A stretch of 64,000 bases of DNA, from positions 1 to 64,000 of the forward strand of contig JBDREX010000009.1 in assembly GCA_043819345.1 (NCBI GenBank), given 5' to 3'; not shown here. This stretch comes from CAYRDK01 sp043819345 (GTDB taxonomy: Bacteria; Omnitrophota; Gorgyraeia; Velamenicoccales; Velamenicoccaceae). Below are more model-generated notes on this DNA. The model saw nothing but the letters and a program-made list of their open reading frames with translations, made no database searches and had not been told where the DNA came from. The stretch's first letter is position 1.

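Larger units (their letters stand above)
1345..62105 (-). repeat. Dispersed module-separating tag (S)SSP(L/I/V), about 35 copies
   Basis: Translated copies in the two giant frames, N to C: 62105 SSPI, 61199 SSPL, 59816 SSPL, 58343 SSPI, 55547 SSPI, 55139 SPS, 51899 SSSPI, 40713 ASPL, 38360 TSPV, 30110 SSPV, 29414 SSPL, 28793 SSSPV, 28754 SPL, 26825 SSPV, 25934 SSPL, 24437 SSPI, 23603 SSPI, 23489 SSPL, 19988 SSSPI, 17519 SSPV, 16271 SSSPL, 15620 SSSPI, 11402 SSPL; then 9069 SSPL, 8940 SSPL, 6900 SPI, 5169 SSPL, 5094 SSPS, 4899 SSPL, 4287 SSSPL, about 3740 SSPD, 3006 SSSPI, 2124 SSPL, 1356 SSPI. Related SSS tags without Pro lie near 34040 (ASSSM), 18405 (SSSM), 14910 (SSSI) and 35180 (SSSL). 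Codons vary (TCA AGC CCT, TCT TCA CCC, AGT TCT CCT, TCG AGT CCT), so selection or descent acts on the peptide. Most copies sit between independent domains. Confidence 0.85.

Noticed and set aside
1345..62105. Inteins or self-splicing elements at the tags
   Set aside because: No intein blocks (N-terminal Cys with TxxH, C-terminal HN) were seen around the tags, and the Ser residues vary in number.
10200..64000. Stop-codon reassignment as the reason for the long frame
   Set aside because: The frame contains no TAA, TAG or TGA at all, so no reassigned codon is needed, and the IS genes and the frame ends use TAG/TAA normally.

Overview
The window is almost entirely one-strand coding sequence from a bacterium that makes giant proteins. 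Apart from an insertion sequence at the left edge (1-679), the minus strand from 64000 down to 661 carries two slightly overlapping reading frames: one of more than 17,900 codons (10200 to beyond 64000, no stop codon in 53.8 kb) and one of about 3,190 codons (661-10236). No rRNA, tRNA, CRISPR array or ordinary small gene was found. The mosaic content, the recurrent Ser-Ser-Pro-Leu/Ile tags and the size resemble giant genes reported from Omnitrophota (PVC superphylum). That assignment is inference from general knowledge; there is no phylogenetic marker in the window.

From N to C terminus (right to left) the large frame holds: an unrecognised N-terminal region; a possible degenerate methyltransferase; five tandem helix-turn-helix-like repeats with a sigma-4-like end; a low-molecular-weight tyrosine phosphatase; membrane segments plus an ATP-grasp domain; a beta-rich region and a GT9-like glycosyltransferase; a GHKL ATPase with a GNAT-like domain; two arrays (5 and 10 copies) of an unfamiliar 62-88-residue helical repeat, each followed by a duplicated sigma-2-like domain; a methyltransferase, a degenerate kinase-like fold, a GT4 glycosyltransferase and a metallo-beta-lactamase; membrane segments; Fis-type HTH arrays and long helical regions; a CBM48 plus GH13-like unit; a ParB-like domain; a CheR-like methyltransferase; a P-loop kinase; a complete secreted-type unit (signal-like segment, HExxH peptidase, PKD domains, LVIVD propeller); a second copy of the methyltransferase; a UPF0489-like domain; a second GT9-like domain; HEAT, HTH and TPR regions; and finally the first half of another P-loop kinase.

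The smaller frame begins with the second half of that kinase. It continues with HTH, cobalamin/radical SAM, membrane, cysteine-peptidase-like, xylose-isomerase-like TIM barrel, transglutaminase-like and methyltransferase units. Because an intact paralogue of the kinase (24045-23604) carries both halves in one frame, the two frames look like one gene broken by a frameshift, or joined by a programmed -1 shift at a U UUA AAU heptamer in the overlap. The 3' end of the gene is cut inside its last methyltransferase by an IS3-family element, whose terminal repeat supplies the final codons and the stop.

A short tag (S)SSP(L/I/V) separates most of these units, about 35 times over 61 kb and with variable codons, sometimes with a companion His-Ala-Pro-Pro motif and often just before a membrane segment. 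Working model (inference): a fused array of formerly separate genes, expressed as a giant multidomain or polyprotein-like product, with the tag as a conserved linker, processing or targeting signal.
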